DNA from: Misgurnus anguillicaudatus
Taxonomy: Eukaryota; Chordata; Actinopteri; Cypriniformes; Cobitidae
Direction: 5' to 3'
Length of the DNA stretch: 64,000 bases
Assembly: GCF_027580225.2 (NCBI RefSeq)
Contig: NC_073343.2
Location: 372,001 to 436,000 of the forward strand
In this document: one piece after another, positions 1 to 11,284 of the stretch
Numbering within the stretch: the stretch's first letter is position 1
Layout: each line of letters opens with the position of its first letter
Made by a program: the position numbers and the translations under genes
Notes under the pieces: generated by a model
Database searches by the model: none
What the model saw: only the letters and a program-made list of their open reading frames with translations
Told to the model about the DNA's origin: nothing

Positions 1-53
1 GTGCGGGAGATACACCTGCAGACATCTTGTGTTACTTTTATTGAAATACTTAA

Positions 54-776
54 AGGAATAGTCTACTCATTTTCAATATTAAAATATGTTATTACCTTAA
101 CTAAGAATTGTTGATACATCCCTCTATCATCTGTGTGCGTGCACGTAAGCGCTGGAGCGCGCTGCGACGCTTCGATAGCATTTAGCTTAGCCCCATTCAT
201 TCAATGGTACCACTTAGAGATAAGGTTAGAAGTGACCAAACACATCAACGTTTTTCCTATTTAAGACGAGTAGTTATACGAGCAAGTTTGGAAGTACAAA
301 ATAGAACGTAGCGCTTTTCTAAGCGGATTTAAAAGAGGAGCTACATTTTATGGCGTAATAGCACTTTTTGGAGTACATCGACTCGGCGCAGTAACACCCT
401 CCCTCTCCCATTATGAGAGTGAGAAGGGGAGCGGACTTTTCAGGCAAGTTGAAGTACACCCAAAAGCGCTACCACGTCATAAAACATAGTTCCTCTTTTA
501 AATCCGCCCAGAAAAGCGCTACGTTTTATTTTGTACCACCAAACTTGCTCGTATAACTACTCGTCTTAAATAGGAAAAACGTTGATGTGTTTGGTCACTT
601 CTAACTTTATCTCTAAATGGTACCATTGAATGAACGGGGCCAAGCCAAACGCCATCGAAGCGTCGCAGCGCGCTCCAGCGCTTACGTGCACGCACACAGA
701 TGAAAGAGGGATGTATCAACAATTCTTAGTTAATGTAATAACATATTTTAATATTGAAAATGAGTAGACTATTCCT
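54..776. mobile_element. 723-bp foldback MITE, T2/Kolobok type, copy 1
   Basis: The element is flanked by TTAA (50-53 and 777-780) and its ends read AGGAATAGTC and GACTATTCCT, so each outer junction is TTAAAGGAA. This matches the TTAAAGGRR terminal signature reported for T2-type MITEs of the Kolobok superfamily (from memory). Two arms of about 310 bp (54-~365 and ~487-776) are inverted copies around a loop of about 120 bp. There is no transposase reading frame, so it would depend on an enzyme supplied in trans. The right arm has five clustered T-to-C differences from the other copy at 635, 641, 646, 650 and 653. Structure and target duplication are seen directly; the superfamily is inferred. 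Confidence 0.85.
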
Positions 777-780
777 TTAA

Positions 781-1197
781 TCCACTTAATCCTGAATGAC
801 TGTGTTATTAATGCAATGGTAAGAAAAGTGACCCATGCTGTCTAAATGAGTCAAACCTTTTAGTATTACCAGTGTTTTCAATGATTTTGCTGTGATTTTG
901 TTTTGGAACATTCATAAATCTTTAACTTGATATTTATTGCCATTTCACCATGTGCACCAAAGCGCTCATGCAGACGCATCTAGTATATACAAGGCTTGAG
1001 AGTTAAATCTTATCGAACTGATTTATGTCATTTTAATGCATTACAACAATGAGACAAAAAGGATAATGATGTCATTTTGAAACTGCCTTTTTTAGTTAAA
1101 AGACTTCCATAATGTATAACATAAAAATGTCTTGTGATTATTTACTGACCCTGATGTTATCCAAAACATGTTTTTGAAAGAGTTGTTTTGCTTTTTG
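781..1197. other. Non-coding stretch, nothing recognised
   Basis: AT-rich sequence between two foldback elements. No long open frame, RNA gene or repeat terminus is visible. Confidence 0.6.
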
Positions 1198-1618
1198 GTT
1201 TACAATGGGAGTGGATTGTGACCGCCTCTTTTCAAGCTTCAGAGGGATGCAAAGGCCTTATAAAATAACTCCACTCTGCAAAGCAAACTAAAATATAATC
1301 CGCTCTTTGAAAGTTGACCTGTGCCTCTTTTCTTTGTGTGAGAATGAACGCAAACACGCAGTTGCTCCTCTACTCTTATTTAAAAGTAAACATCCTAAAA
1401 CTGTGTAAACAATGCAGTTCAGGCACAGAGAAGAGAAGAGCGGGTCAAGACTTTCATCAAACAATGGATTATATTTTAGTTTGCTTTTCACCAAACCCAT
1501 TCGTATGCCTTGAGGACACTTGGATATACAACACGAGTCGAGTGAAGTTATTTTATAACACTTTTGCACCTCTTTGAAAATTGAGAAGAGGCGGTAACAA
1601 TGCACCGCTATTGTAAAC
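1198..1618. mobile_element. 421-bp palindromic foldback element
   Basis: The ends are inverted copies: GTTTACAAT at 1198 and ATTGTAAAC ending at 1618. The arms continue inward through ACCGCCTCTT / AAGAGGCGGT and through a second paired block around 1282-1316 and 1450-1487. Short open frames on both strands are by-products of the palindrome. No target duplication is evident and the superfamily is not assigned. Confidence 0.7.
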
Positions 1619-1877
1619 AGAAGTAACTAAACAAAATGTTTTAAAATACACATTTTTGATTTAAAAAATACACAAGAAAGCCATAGTGGTTTTATAGGTT
1701 TCATCGGACACACGTGCTTAACTTCCGGTCTCTGTTAGTTTAATGGTCTGACTAGTTGCTACACTGAACTCTTGAACAAATACCTCAATAACAAATATTT
1801 TGGTTTCCTAAAGACAAGGGAAGACAGCGATTATGGATTACCGCTATTATATGGGAGGTTTGGCAGCGGATTTGTAG

Positions 1878-2540
1878 TTAAGGGAATATTCCATTTTCTT
1901 AAAAGAAAAATCCAGATAATTTACTCACCACCATGTCATCCAAAATGTTGATGTCTTTCCTTGTTCAGTCGAGAAGAAATTATGTGTTTTGAGGAAAACA
2001 TTGCAGGATTTTCTCATTTTAATGGACTTTAATAGACACCAACAATTAACACTTAACTCAACACGTAACAGTTTTTTTCAAACAGAGTTTCAAAGGACTA
2101 TAAACAATCCCAAACGAGGCTTATCTAGCAAAACGACTGTCATTTTTGACAACAAAAATAACAAATTTACACCTCTAAAGCACAACTTCTCGTCTAGATC
2201 CGGTCGTGATGCGCCAGCGTGACCCCACGCAATACGTCATGATGTCAAGAGGTCACAGAGGACGAACGCGAAACTCCGCCCCAGTGTTTACAAGTGATTG
2301 AAAGAGGACCATTCCTACGTTGTTGTATGTCAACTGATACTAATTAATGTCTTTGTGTCAGTTTATTGTTTAAAATGGTCTGCAAATGTGCGTTTTATAT
2401 ATGTAACACGTGACCTCCCTACGTCACTACGCATTTAGGTTAGGTCGCGCTTGACCGGATCTAGACGAGAAGTTGTGCTTTAAAAGTGTATCTTTTTTAT
2501 TTTTATTGTCAAAAATGACAATCGTTTTGCTAACAATGTA
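1878..2540. mobile_element. Foldback insertion with TTAAGGGAA left end
   Basis: A TTAAGGGAATATTCC-like left end at 1878 is followed by sequence ending in two inverted arms. These lie at about 2127-2206 (read into GATCCGGTC) and 2453-2533 (read out from GACCGGATC) and share TCTAGACGAGAAGTTGTGCT on opposite strands. The segment lies in the first gap of the split element at 1690-3281. The right terminus is unclear. A TTAA-specific element is inferred from the left end only. Confidence 0.5.
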
Positions 2541-2705
2541 AATGGTCTGTGTTACAACTAACCCCGCGTTAGATAGTGTCCCGCGCACCCCTGCTCATTT
2601 TACACAGTAACGTTAGCTCAGTGTAGTTTTTGATACGCTTTAGCTATGATTTGAACTAATGTAATCTACTTGTTATTTATTTAACTTGTTATTAGAAATA
2701 AACTA

Positions 2706-3187
2706 CTCTAAAAGGACCAATCGTGCCGCACAAGCCCTAAAAAGTGAAGCCAAAATGTCTCGATCGCCCCCCAGTGACTGGTCCCAGAATAGGTCATAAA
2801 CCCCGCCTCCCCATGTTATTCAATGGGACTTGAGACCAACTAAACAATTTAATTACACTTCAATTATCTTTTTTCCGAAGCTGGTTTCTGTCATTTAGTA
2901 TAGTTTTTATCACTGATGTAAATTCAAGTGGTTTTTTTAAAAATAAGTTTGTTTTTAGTTAGTTATTTAATGCTATGAAAACGGTGGTGTCGTGTGCATT
3001 CTGCGAGGGCGGGGCCTTGCTTTCGTGGCTTTACTTCCTGCTCGCTACTGCGCAGGACTGGTCCCGAAATCCCTACTGTGCAGACTCAAGACCCAAGATG
3101 TCAGTGCCGTATCGGGACACCGACGGCTTCACTTTTCACCAATGGAAGAGAGCGAACAGGCGTCATCCATCTTTTTGTACAGTCTAT
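2706..3187. repeat. Dispersed repeat in second gap of split element
   Basis: This segment separates the middle and 3' pieces of the element at 1690-3281. It contains a block I recognise as a common fish repeat (around CAAAATGTCTCGATCGCCCC, 2753-2772). Open frames of 65-101 codons here overlap one another in different frames and match no protein family. A separate TTAA-type right end, ACTATCCCTTTAA, ends at 3337. Confidence 0.5.
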
Positions 3188-3337
3188 GAAAAGGACTTTG
3201 TTGTTATTAATTCTTAAAGAAGTTTACTGGAAGTTACGTTTGTTACGTGAAAGCCTGTTACTGCTAAAACCGTCCTTGCGACGACGCATGACAAAATAAT
3301 GACAAAACTTTTATTTTTGAGTGAACTATCCCTTTAA

Positions 3338-4219
3338 CAGCTTTACTGAGAGGTTTAGATTTACTTCACTTTAGCTTTACTTATACTTTAATCTTATATT
3401 TTGCACAGTCAATAGATTTGGCCAGATTTCATTTTATGGCAAGTTGTATTCTTAAATACTGTAACAATCTTTTTTTTTTCAAAATTGAGGGCCTTTGAGA
3501 GAGATGTCTACAGCTTTGTGAAGCATTGCAGACACTTTATTCACTATTTATTCACAAGCATTAGTTAAATGATCACACCACATTGTTTCTCAACCACATT
3601 CAGACTCAAACACACACGCTGCTACACTGTCTTCTGTTAATCTATCATGGCCTGAATCATCATGACCCATATGAGGTTGCACTGATCAGCATCTCCACTG
3701 CAGTCCTTTCCACCCTCTCTGTTTACTTTTAGAAACCTCCGTGTTATTTTTATTCTGCACACAACAGGCCAATCGCAGTTTTTTTTCCGGTCGGGTTTAT
3801 TCCGTCTCGTTTATTTGAAAGTTTAATCCCCACAAGTCATTGATATTACCTGCCTCAGGTCGCAAAAGTGAATAATTGAGCTGGGATAATCTGGGCGAGC
3901 GAGCAAATCTGCTTCCGCTTCCCTAAACTTCTCACAATGAGATGAGACACGAGGCAGCTGCGCTCATTCCGGCCCTTTCCATTTCAGATGCAGTGAGGTA
4001 GATTAACGCAGCACAAACAAGGCGATTTTCTGGTGCCATTGAATGGTAAGATGGGTTCAAGAGCTACTTGAAAGAGCATGCCACTTTCTCATTCAGTTTT
4101 GGGAAAGGATGCATAAATAGACCACCGTGATTAAGTCAGCTTCTCTTATGAATTTAAGGCTTACACAAAGTAATGCCAAGAAGCTTAGACGTTTCTCTAC
4201 ATGTCAACTAGAAAAGATA
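3338..4219. other. Single-copy-looking non-coding DNA
   Basis: No repeat termini or credible open frames are visible. The part at about 3760-4040 is less AT-rich and shows no internal repetition, so it is a possible conserved non-coding element. That judgement is from composition only. Confidence 0.4.
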
Positions 4220-4221
4220 TA

Positions 4222-5445
4222 CAGTACTGTGCAAAAGTCTTAGGCCACCATCACCAACTTTGTTGTTTTAGCATTTTTAATGTCCATCTATATTTATTTT
4301 TCACTCTTTTTTAAGATACAAAGTGAAAATACAGGAAATATGTACACAAAATTAAAAACAAAACTATTTTAAAAACTAAATGTCTTCTTCAGGCATCAGT
4401 CAGTATTTAGTGTGACCTCTCCTGGCACGAAACACATCTTGAGCTTTTTTGAGGAGACTGAAATCCTGAAGTCATTTGATTAGAATTAGAAGTTTCCTGC
4501 TATTGCTCAAGTGAAAGGGGAGTTTACCCTAAAAACTTGATTCTTCAGCTTTACTTTTATACTGTTTTTAATACTAATACACATTTCCTGTATTTTCTGG
4601 TTGTTTTCTAATAAAGAGACTGAGAAATAATTATATGTGATCACTATACAATTGCAAAAAAAAAAATATATATATATAATGGTAGCATGGTGGCCTTAAT
4701 GTGGGTTCACACCAGATACGAGTTTAACGATTTGCGCGAGTAGATTACATACAAAGTCAATGCAAAGTCACAATTAGCCGTGTCCTCGCGTGGAGCGATG
4801 CGAATGATGCGATATGGGTGGCGCGTTTGCCGCGAAAACACCCGCTATTCGCCTCAAACGCTTCTTCGCCCAAGTTGAAAATGTTCAACTTGAGGGAAAA
4901 ATTCGCATGACACGAAGTTAAATCCTGCGAGTAATCTAGAGCGAGTAACGCGATGTCCCGCGTTTGGTGTGTACGTTGCATAATGCTGCGTTCAGACCAG
5001 CCGCTGTAGAGGCGTCAAGAGCGAATTATTTCAATGTTAAGTCAATGTAAAGACGCGTTGATGCGCGTCCAGAGGTCTCGTGGCGTGAATGCGGCGTTTA
5101 GTGCGGCGCAGTAGACGCAATTTTGCATCGTTCATGCGAATGGTGCGAATTGAGCGTTGCCGAAGGAAACGTGCGAGTTGAAACATTTGAACTTTGGCGG
5201 AAAAACGCACTGCGTAACCAATCAGGAGCTTGCTCTAGTAGTGACGTGATTACAGGAAGCGAGCGGAGTCGCAGAAGCCTGGAAGGCCCTCCCATGATGC
5301 GAATTTCTGCGTGAATACTCGATGTCTAGAATTTCACGGACGGAATTTCAGTAAACTCAAAATGTTCAAGCGGCAAACTATACGTGGTAGACGCAAATTT
5401 GACGCGGCTGGTGTGAACCCATGGTAAGACTTGCACAGCATACTG
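4222..5445 (+). mobile_element. Tc1/mariner-type element, interrupted near right end
   Basis: The left end, after TA (4220-4221), is CAGTACTGTGCAAAAGTCTT. The right end is its inverted counterpart, AAGACTTGCACAGCATACTG, followed by TA (5446-5447). The right inverted repeat is broken: GGTGGCCTTA stops at about 4700 and resumes at about 5425 with TAAGACTTGC. The gap holds the elements at 4703-5420. The interior (4260-4690) is AT-rich and has no transposase frame. TA flanks plus this terminus indicate a Tc1/mariner-type non-autonomous copy. Confidence 0.75.
4703..5420. mobile_element. GGGTTCACACCAG-ended elements inserted in mariner copy
   Basis: The segment starts GGGTTCACACCAG and ends CTGGTGTGAACCC, and interrupts the right terminus of the mariner-type copy at 4222-5445. 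A second internal boundary near 4984 (TGCGTTCAGACCAGC) suggests two related, back-to-back copies. The sequence is rich in CG dinucleotides compared with its surroundings. The short frames at 4757-4981 and 5098-5314 are incidental. An ATG direct repeat sits at both edges, but the superfamily is not determined. Confidence 0.65.
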
Positions 5446-5470
5446 TATGCGCTGGTATTTTAACAATTTT

Positions 5471-5760
5471 GGTAACACTTTACGATAAGGTTGAATTTGT
5501 TATTAGTTAATGCATTAGCTAACATGACCTAACAATATACAGCATTTATGAATATTAGTTTATGTTAATTTTAGCATTTACTGATGCATTCATAAGATCA
5601 AAAGTTAATATTAGTAAATATGCATTAACAAAACACAAACAATTGTTTTGGCATTAACTAACATTAACATAGATACAAATACTGAAACACTATATTCATT
5701 CAAGTTAGATAATGCATTTACAAATGTTAACAATTCGTTATCATTATTTTACAAGTTATT
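5471..5760. repeat. Degenerate dispersed repeat (GGTAACACTTTA family)
   Basis: Begins GGTAACACTTTACGATAAGG and continues as TTAGTTAATG-like steps, a pattern common in fish genomes. A second, interrupted copy in the opposite orientation is at 46200-46950. No coding capacity. Confidence 0.55.
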
Positions 5761-5799
5761 CTACAAAAATTATGCCATTTTTGTTCCTCATAAACAGTA

Positions 5800-7618
5800 C
5801 ACATCTGTAAAGATTTAACATTAAATATGAATTGCATTAATAGCTAAAGGCAACTTTTACTATGTTAATAAATACATTTTAATATAGTTAATATATTCAT
5901 TTTGATGTTTTTATCTTTCTCTTTTCTACTGAGGATGGCCTGTCATCACTTAGTTTTTCTTTCTCATCTTCAGGGCTTTGTAATGTCAAATGAAACTTAA
6001 AAACTGTCAACCCTGTTACCATACTGGAGGCAATGTAAGTTCAAAGATAACATTAAAATGCAACAATTTATTTCGAGATGGCACAATGCAATTTAATATT
6101 TCTCTGACAGTGGTTTAAAGAAGCATTTTGCAGAATGACCCAGAAAACAGACGCATAAACCGCTTGATTGATTTGCATTTGTATAATTTACCAGCTTTGA
6201 TATAGAATACAGATCTGCAGGGTGGCAAAGACATTTATTTATACAAATTGCTTTAATAAAACCTGTGTGGTCTAAAGCATTGTCTTCTCGGTTAGCCACC
6301 AGTGGGGTGCATTTACGAAATAATTTTTATATGTACACTTTTCTTTAAAAATCAGTGCTGGAAATGTATGAATTCATGACCCGAAGAATTTTGAAACATC
6401 TGCAGTGTTTTTACAAAAAAAAAAAAAAAAAACGCTGAATGCGTTTTCACTTTTGTTTACATAAAGATTTTAATGCACAATCACACTGCAGGCATTAATT
6501 GTTTTGTTTGTGTCCTTGTTTTCAAGTCTTGCACGTTGTTGTTGACTTTCAAAAGCAGTTCGTTTCAAGCAAGAATATTCATAAAGGAATAGTGCATTAC
6601 CATAGCAAAGATGAAATGCATTACCTTCTGTAAACATGCTTTTAGACAACTACAAAAACGTCCTTGGACACAGTGTGATGTCTGATAGCCAAAAGTATGA
6701 ATTTTCTGTTTATGCATCCTGTTGTTTCTGCTCAATTAATCTTTTGCAGTTTATGTTAGAGGACGTTCTCACGCTAATAGCATTTGTATCATAAACGCTC
6801 GACAGGTCATACATCAGGTATGATGTGATACAAATAAATTATGTCTGTTTTGTAAATTGTGCTGTTCTGATTTAACTGAACAGACACAAAGGGTAGAAAT
6901 GCACTTACTGATAGTGTTGTTTGATAGCATGCACCTGTCTGCATGGTTTTAGAAACTGAAGATTATTATTTTATTTTAGATAACAGTATAAAACACACCA
7001 CCTAAGACAAATATATTTGGCATGGTAGGAATCGTTAAGGAGCCTAATGCAGTCTGAAATACATTGCTGTAATGTCAAGGTATAGGGTGTGTGTTTTTTG
7101 CATGCTCAGGTTTGTTAATTTTAATGTAGACGCAGGACAAGCACGTTGAACATGTAAGTGACCCCGTCTTGATGTTTTGCGACGTGCTTTTTTCAAGATG
7201 AAAAGCTAAATCTCAAATTTTTTATACCACATATAAAATGTGACAAGAACCAACCAGCTTCACTCTTTTCAAAGCAACGTGGATTTTTTACTTCTTTATA
7301 AATAAATCTAGTATCAGAGCCAAGAGCGTAGCACCAAATATTGGACCCCTGTCATAGAACCTATGGCCCCTTACAACACAACACCACACCACACCAAACA
7401 CCCAAGACTGCTTTATTTTTTACTATTATTGATTTTTTTTTTCACAATGTCAAATGCATAAAGGCTGGTCAGCAAATAAAGATCATCTCTCATTATCAAA
7501 GATGAAAAATGGAGTCTTAAGCATATTTATTTGTAGTGAAAGCATGTTATTGTAACTAGGTAATGTTGTCATTTTAATATTATAAATTATCAATATACAC
7601 TGAACAAAATTATAAATC
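5800..7618. other. Non-coding stretch with A-tract
   Basis: AT-rich DNA with a 19-base A run near 6414. No supported gene, RNA or repeat terminus is seen. The 68-codon minus-strand frame at 6093-6299 has no recognisable motif. Confidence 0.5.
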
Positions 7619-7930
7619 AGTGCTGGGCAAAGGTTAATCGCGATTAATTGCATACAAAATAAAAGTGATTTAGTGTGCTGTGTGTAATTATTATGTATAT
7701 ATAATGTATTTAAAAAAGATGTACATGTGTATATTTATTTATATTTTATATATTCTATATTATATATAAATAAATAAAAAATACATATAAATAAAAATTT
7801 CTGAAATGTATATATGTATGTGAATGTGTTTAAATATACACAATAATTACACACAGCACACACATATATTATGCAAAGATGTACTTTTATTTTGTATGCG
7901 ATTAATCATGATTAATCTTTGCCCAGCACT
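7619..7930. mobile_element. 312-bp palindromic MITE (AGTGCTGGGCAAAG ends)
   Basis: Starts AGTGCTGGGCAAAGGTTAAT and ends as its inverted counterpart, ATTAATCTTTGCCCAGCACT. The centre is an AT-rich palindrome of TATATA and AAATAA steps. No reading frame. The target duplication is not clear, so no superfamily is assigned. Confidence 0.75.
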
Positions 7931-8164
7931 ATAACTTTTCATGAGCTGAACTCAAACATCTAAGACTTTTCTTGTGTACACAAAAGGCTTATTTATCTAG
8001 AAAATTGTTCACAAATTAATTCTGTGTTAGTGAGCACTTCTCCTTTGCAGAGATAATCTATCCACCTCACAGGTGCCTATCACGATGCTGATTAGACAAC
8101 ATGCTTACTGCACAGGCGTGCCTTAGGCTGGCCACAATAAAAGGCCACAATCAAGGTCTAAAGG

Positions 8165-8607
8165 TGCATTCACACTAACTGCAGTTGAGGCGGCAAAAAC
8201 GCGCTATTCGCATGTAGTTGGATGCTTGAACATTTGAGTTTACTCGCTTGATTCGCGCTTGAAATTCTAGACATTCGAGACATTCACGCAGAAATTCGCG
8301 TCAAGGGAGGGGCTTCTGCGACTCCGCTGAGACTCCGCTCGCTTCCTGTAATCACATCACTACTACAGCAAGGTCCTGACTGGTTAACGCAGCGTGGAAA
8401 TCCACCGAAGTTTAGATTTTTCAACTCGTGCGTTTCCCGCGGCAACGCTTAATTCGCGCGAAACGCAACATCCGCGCTGTGCGTTCCGCACCATTCACCC
8501 AGCACCTACTGCGCGTATCGCGCCGCAGGATGCCTGTTTGCGTCTTTGCATGGACTTAACATGTAAATCACTCGCGTTTGTTGCCTCTACCGCGTCTGGT
8601 GTGAACC
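8165..8607 (-). mobile_element. CG-rich TIR element related to 4984-5420
   Basis: Begins TGCATTCACACTAACTGC and ends GTCTGGTGTGAACCC. Internally it shares, in inverse orientation, the blocks GCTTCCTGTAATCACATCAC and GAAATTCTAGACATTC with the element at 4984-5420. CG-rich interior and no transposase frame; the 83-codon frame at 8394-8645 is incidental. Confidence 0.65.
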
Positions 8608-8617
8608 CTGCATTATG

Positions 8618-8917
8618 GTACATTCACACGGGGAAAAAGCATTAACGCTTGACGGAAGGGTTGTCTGAAGCATGGCCAACAGCCAATCACAGTGGCTACG
8701 CCATATGCTCCGGTCTTGCATAAATGGAACTGGCTGGCTCGCACTGGGTTATTTGCATAAGGCGATCTGAGTGGCTGAAACACGCATTGGCACTTGAAAA
8801 GTTTAGAAATGTTTAACTTTTTTTTTGACGGATCCACAAATCCAGTTAGGCAACGCATGACATCACCCATTAAAAGTAAATGAGAAGCGTTAACGCTTTC
8901 GCCCCGTGTGAATGTAC
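8618..8917. mobile_element. 300-bp TIR element (GTACATTCACACGGGG)
   Basis: Perfect terminal inverted repeats GTACATTCACACGGGG and CCCCGTGTGAATGTAC. It sits about 10 bp to the right of the element ending at 8607. The ends also share AGCATTAACGCTT / AAGCGTTAACGCTT. No coding capacity. Confidence 0.75.
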
Positions 8918-11284
8918 TGTAAGATCTTTGAGTCCAGCTCATGAAAAATGGAGGCAAAATAAAAGTGGATAAAAGTGTTGCATTTACATTTTTGTTTAGT
9001 GTATCTTTGTGAACCCCTTTGCCGACGGGCCCTGTTTCACAGTTCCCTTGTTGCCCCATGTCTACAAGCAATTTTTTGTGCTGGAAATCCATTTTTCCTG
9101 TACTGAAGCCTCCTCGCCATCATGGAGACTGCAGCTCATGGTTGCTTAGAAACAGCAGACATCACGCCAGCACAAGCTTTCAAGCACTTCGCAAATAAAG
9201 AGAACACATGTAACGGGTTCTAATACTTCTCACATTCATTTTAATGTCAACATGACTGCTAGAAAAAACATATATATTTCTCTTTAATAAATGTTGATTT
9301 GCTGCCTTCATTCCCATGATTTTTGCTTAAATGTGCCATTAAAATATTTAAAATAATTTTGGAAAAAAGGTACAGGGCATTTTCTATAGAAAGAAGGACT
9401 TTTAGGTTGTTGGTGGTATTGTATAAAACCAAGGTTGAAATATTGCTTACAAGAAATACTAGTAAATTCCCTCAAAAAATGTCCTGTCACATCTCCCAGC
9501 AGTCTAAAGTGTAGTTTAGCATAAATGCATTGTGGTTGAAGAAGACAGGCTGGTTGGCATTTGACCTGAGCAGATTTACTTCAAGGGTCAGCGAGTTTCT
9601 TAGCACCTACATGCTTGCACTTTTAAAACATTGCATCACCTGTCATTGTTCAGCTTCATATGAATTTTTGGCTGTCCTTTTAAAGGAAATCACCTCAGAA
9701 AAGGTCACAAGATTCTTCCAGAACTGTACTGACAGAAAGAGAAAGTGCAAGAGAGATTTTCTTTTTTTGCCAAAATAACTCATGGGATGTATGATATTCT
9801 ATCATATAACCAAAATCAGGTTTCATTTATTTATTTCATTTATTTTTTGGCTATGGTTAGATGTCCATGAAATTTTCAGTGATGGCCCAAATTGTGCTTT
9901 GTCCTATAGCGTAGACGTCCAGGCTGAATTTGGACATGCAAATTGCTTGCTGGATAGTTTCACTAGATGTTTTTTTTTTGTGATGAAGATGTTCTGTGTT
10001 ATGTAGACATTATGTTTATTGGTGGCATTAAAGCTGCAAGATAATAACATAGCTAGATGATGACCTTTTGATCTAGTCTACATTTCTCTATATAGCTGAT
10101 GTTTTGTGAAACGTCGATACTGTAATAAATTTAATTTCTCATCAGTTTTGTCCATCCTGATACTTCCAGGGACTCGGGTGTGTTAATTTATATTCTCCTG
10201 AAGTCGAGCAGAGGTTAACTGTCCTTAAATTGCAAGGTGAAAGATGAAAGAAATGTTGCATGTATCACAGTTTCACAACATGTTTGGCTGTGAATGAACA
10301 CTAAAAGGATTACACGCAACAAAGCAGCTGGGTGTGTTATACCTGAAGTCCACAAAGTCTTGCTGGTCCCCATGGGTACCTGAATGCACAGAGTAGAAAT
10401 ACTGCCATTGTTTTGCATTTAGCTGCAGTGCTTAAAGTGTCTGATGACATTGAAGTGTCTTTCAGTAAGTAAACTGTGGCCGCTCACTTCAGGCAAAGAA
10501 TTCTGGGTAATTTCGTAGTTTTTTTTAACAAGGACAGCGAATGCAACGAAGTAAATTCCTTTTCACCAGATTTAAAGTAGTATCCAAAAGTCTGAGACCT
10601 TCTCTTTATAAAAATATTTATTAGCATTAAAATAAAAGTGCATGCTTTTACATGTACAGGTATTTTGTATTTTGCTGTAATAACTGCATGCACTTTAGCT
10701 GGCATGATGTTTAGTGAACGCAGAGAGCTGTGACCCTTTCAGACTTAACTTAAAAAATAAATTTTTAATGTGGCCTGGAGCTTTTGAACCTACTGTATGT
10801 TTATGTCTACTTTATATACAGTAGGTTCTGTCTTTCTGTGCTTTATCCATTATTGAGACATTAGTAAGCATGGAGTAAAGTCAGCTTTAGAAACGATCTT
10901 ATTTCAATTTAACATTTTAGAAACATAAGACAAAACTAAAAAGTGCTAAAGAATATGTTTTACTTTTCAGTTATATTGAATTGTTTTGCATTTGTATATA
11001 AAAAAACATTTTAAAAGCTGTTTATTTACTCTTTTTGGATAAATGCACTCCAGACAAAATGCAGGAAAGAAACTGGAAATTGACAGACTGTTGGTAAATA
11101 CCACTGCACGTTTAGAGGACATTGATGTTTGCCTTCCCACCTTGAGGCCAAAGTCAATATTAAAGTGTTTAACATATTAATAGGAAATTAATCTGATAAT
11201 GCCACCATTAACAAAACTCCCCACAGTGAGCGCTAAAGATAAACAAGCAAACAAATAGAAAATGAAATGTGAAGATTTTCAGCA
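8918..11284. other. Non-coding stretch, nothing recognised
   Basis: Plain AT-rich sequence. Frames of 60-82 codons at 9308-10006 and 10215-10705 overlap in both strands and show no motif, signal peptide or domain. No repeat termini are identified. Confidence 0.45.

Larger units (their letters stand above)
1690..3281 (+). mobile_element. ~309-bp TIR element split into three pieces
   Basis: Compared with the intact family member at 32661-32969, this copy is in three pieces. The 5' part is at about 1690-1812 (TTTCATCGGAC..., AATGGTCTGACTAG...), a middle part at about 2655-2705 (GTAATCTACTTGTTATTTAT), and the 3' part at about 3188-3281 (ACTTTGTTGTTATTAATTC..., then AAAACC). The gaps hold later insertions. 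The order and orientation of all three pieces match the intact copy. Confidence 0.7.

Noticed and set aside
8613..9092. 159-codon minus-strand frame as a gene
   Set aside because: It runs across the 300-bp TIR element at 8618-8917 and has no recognised domain.
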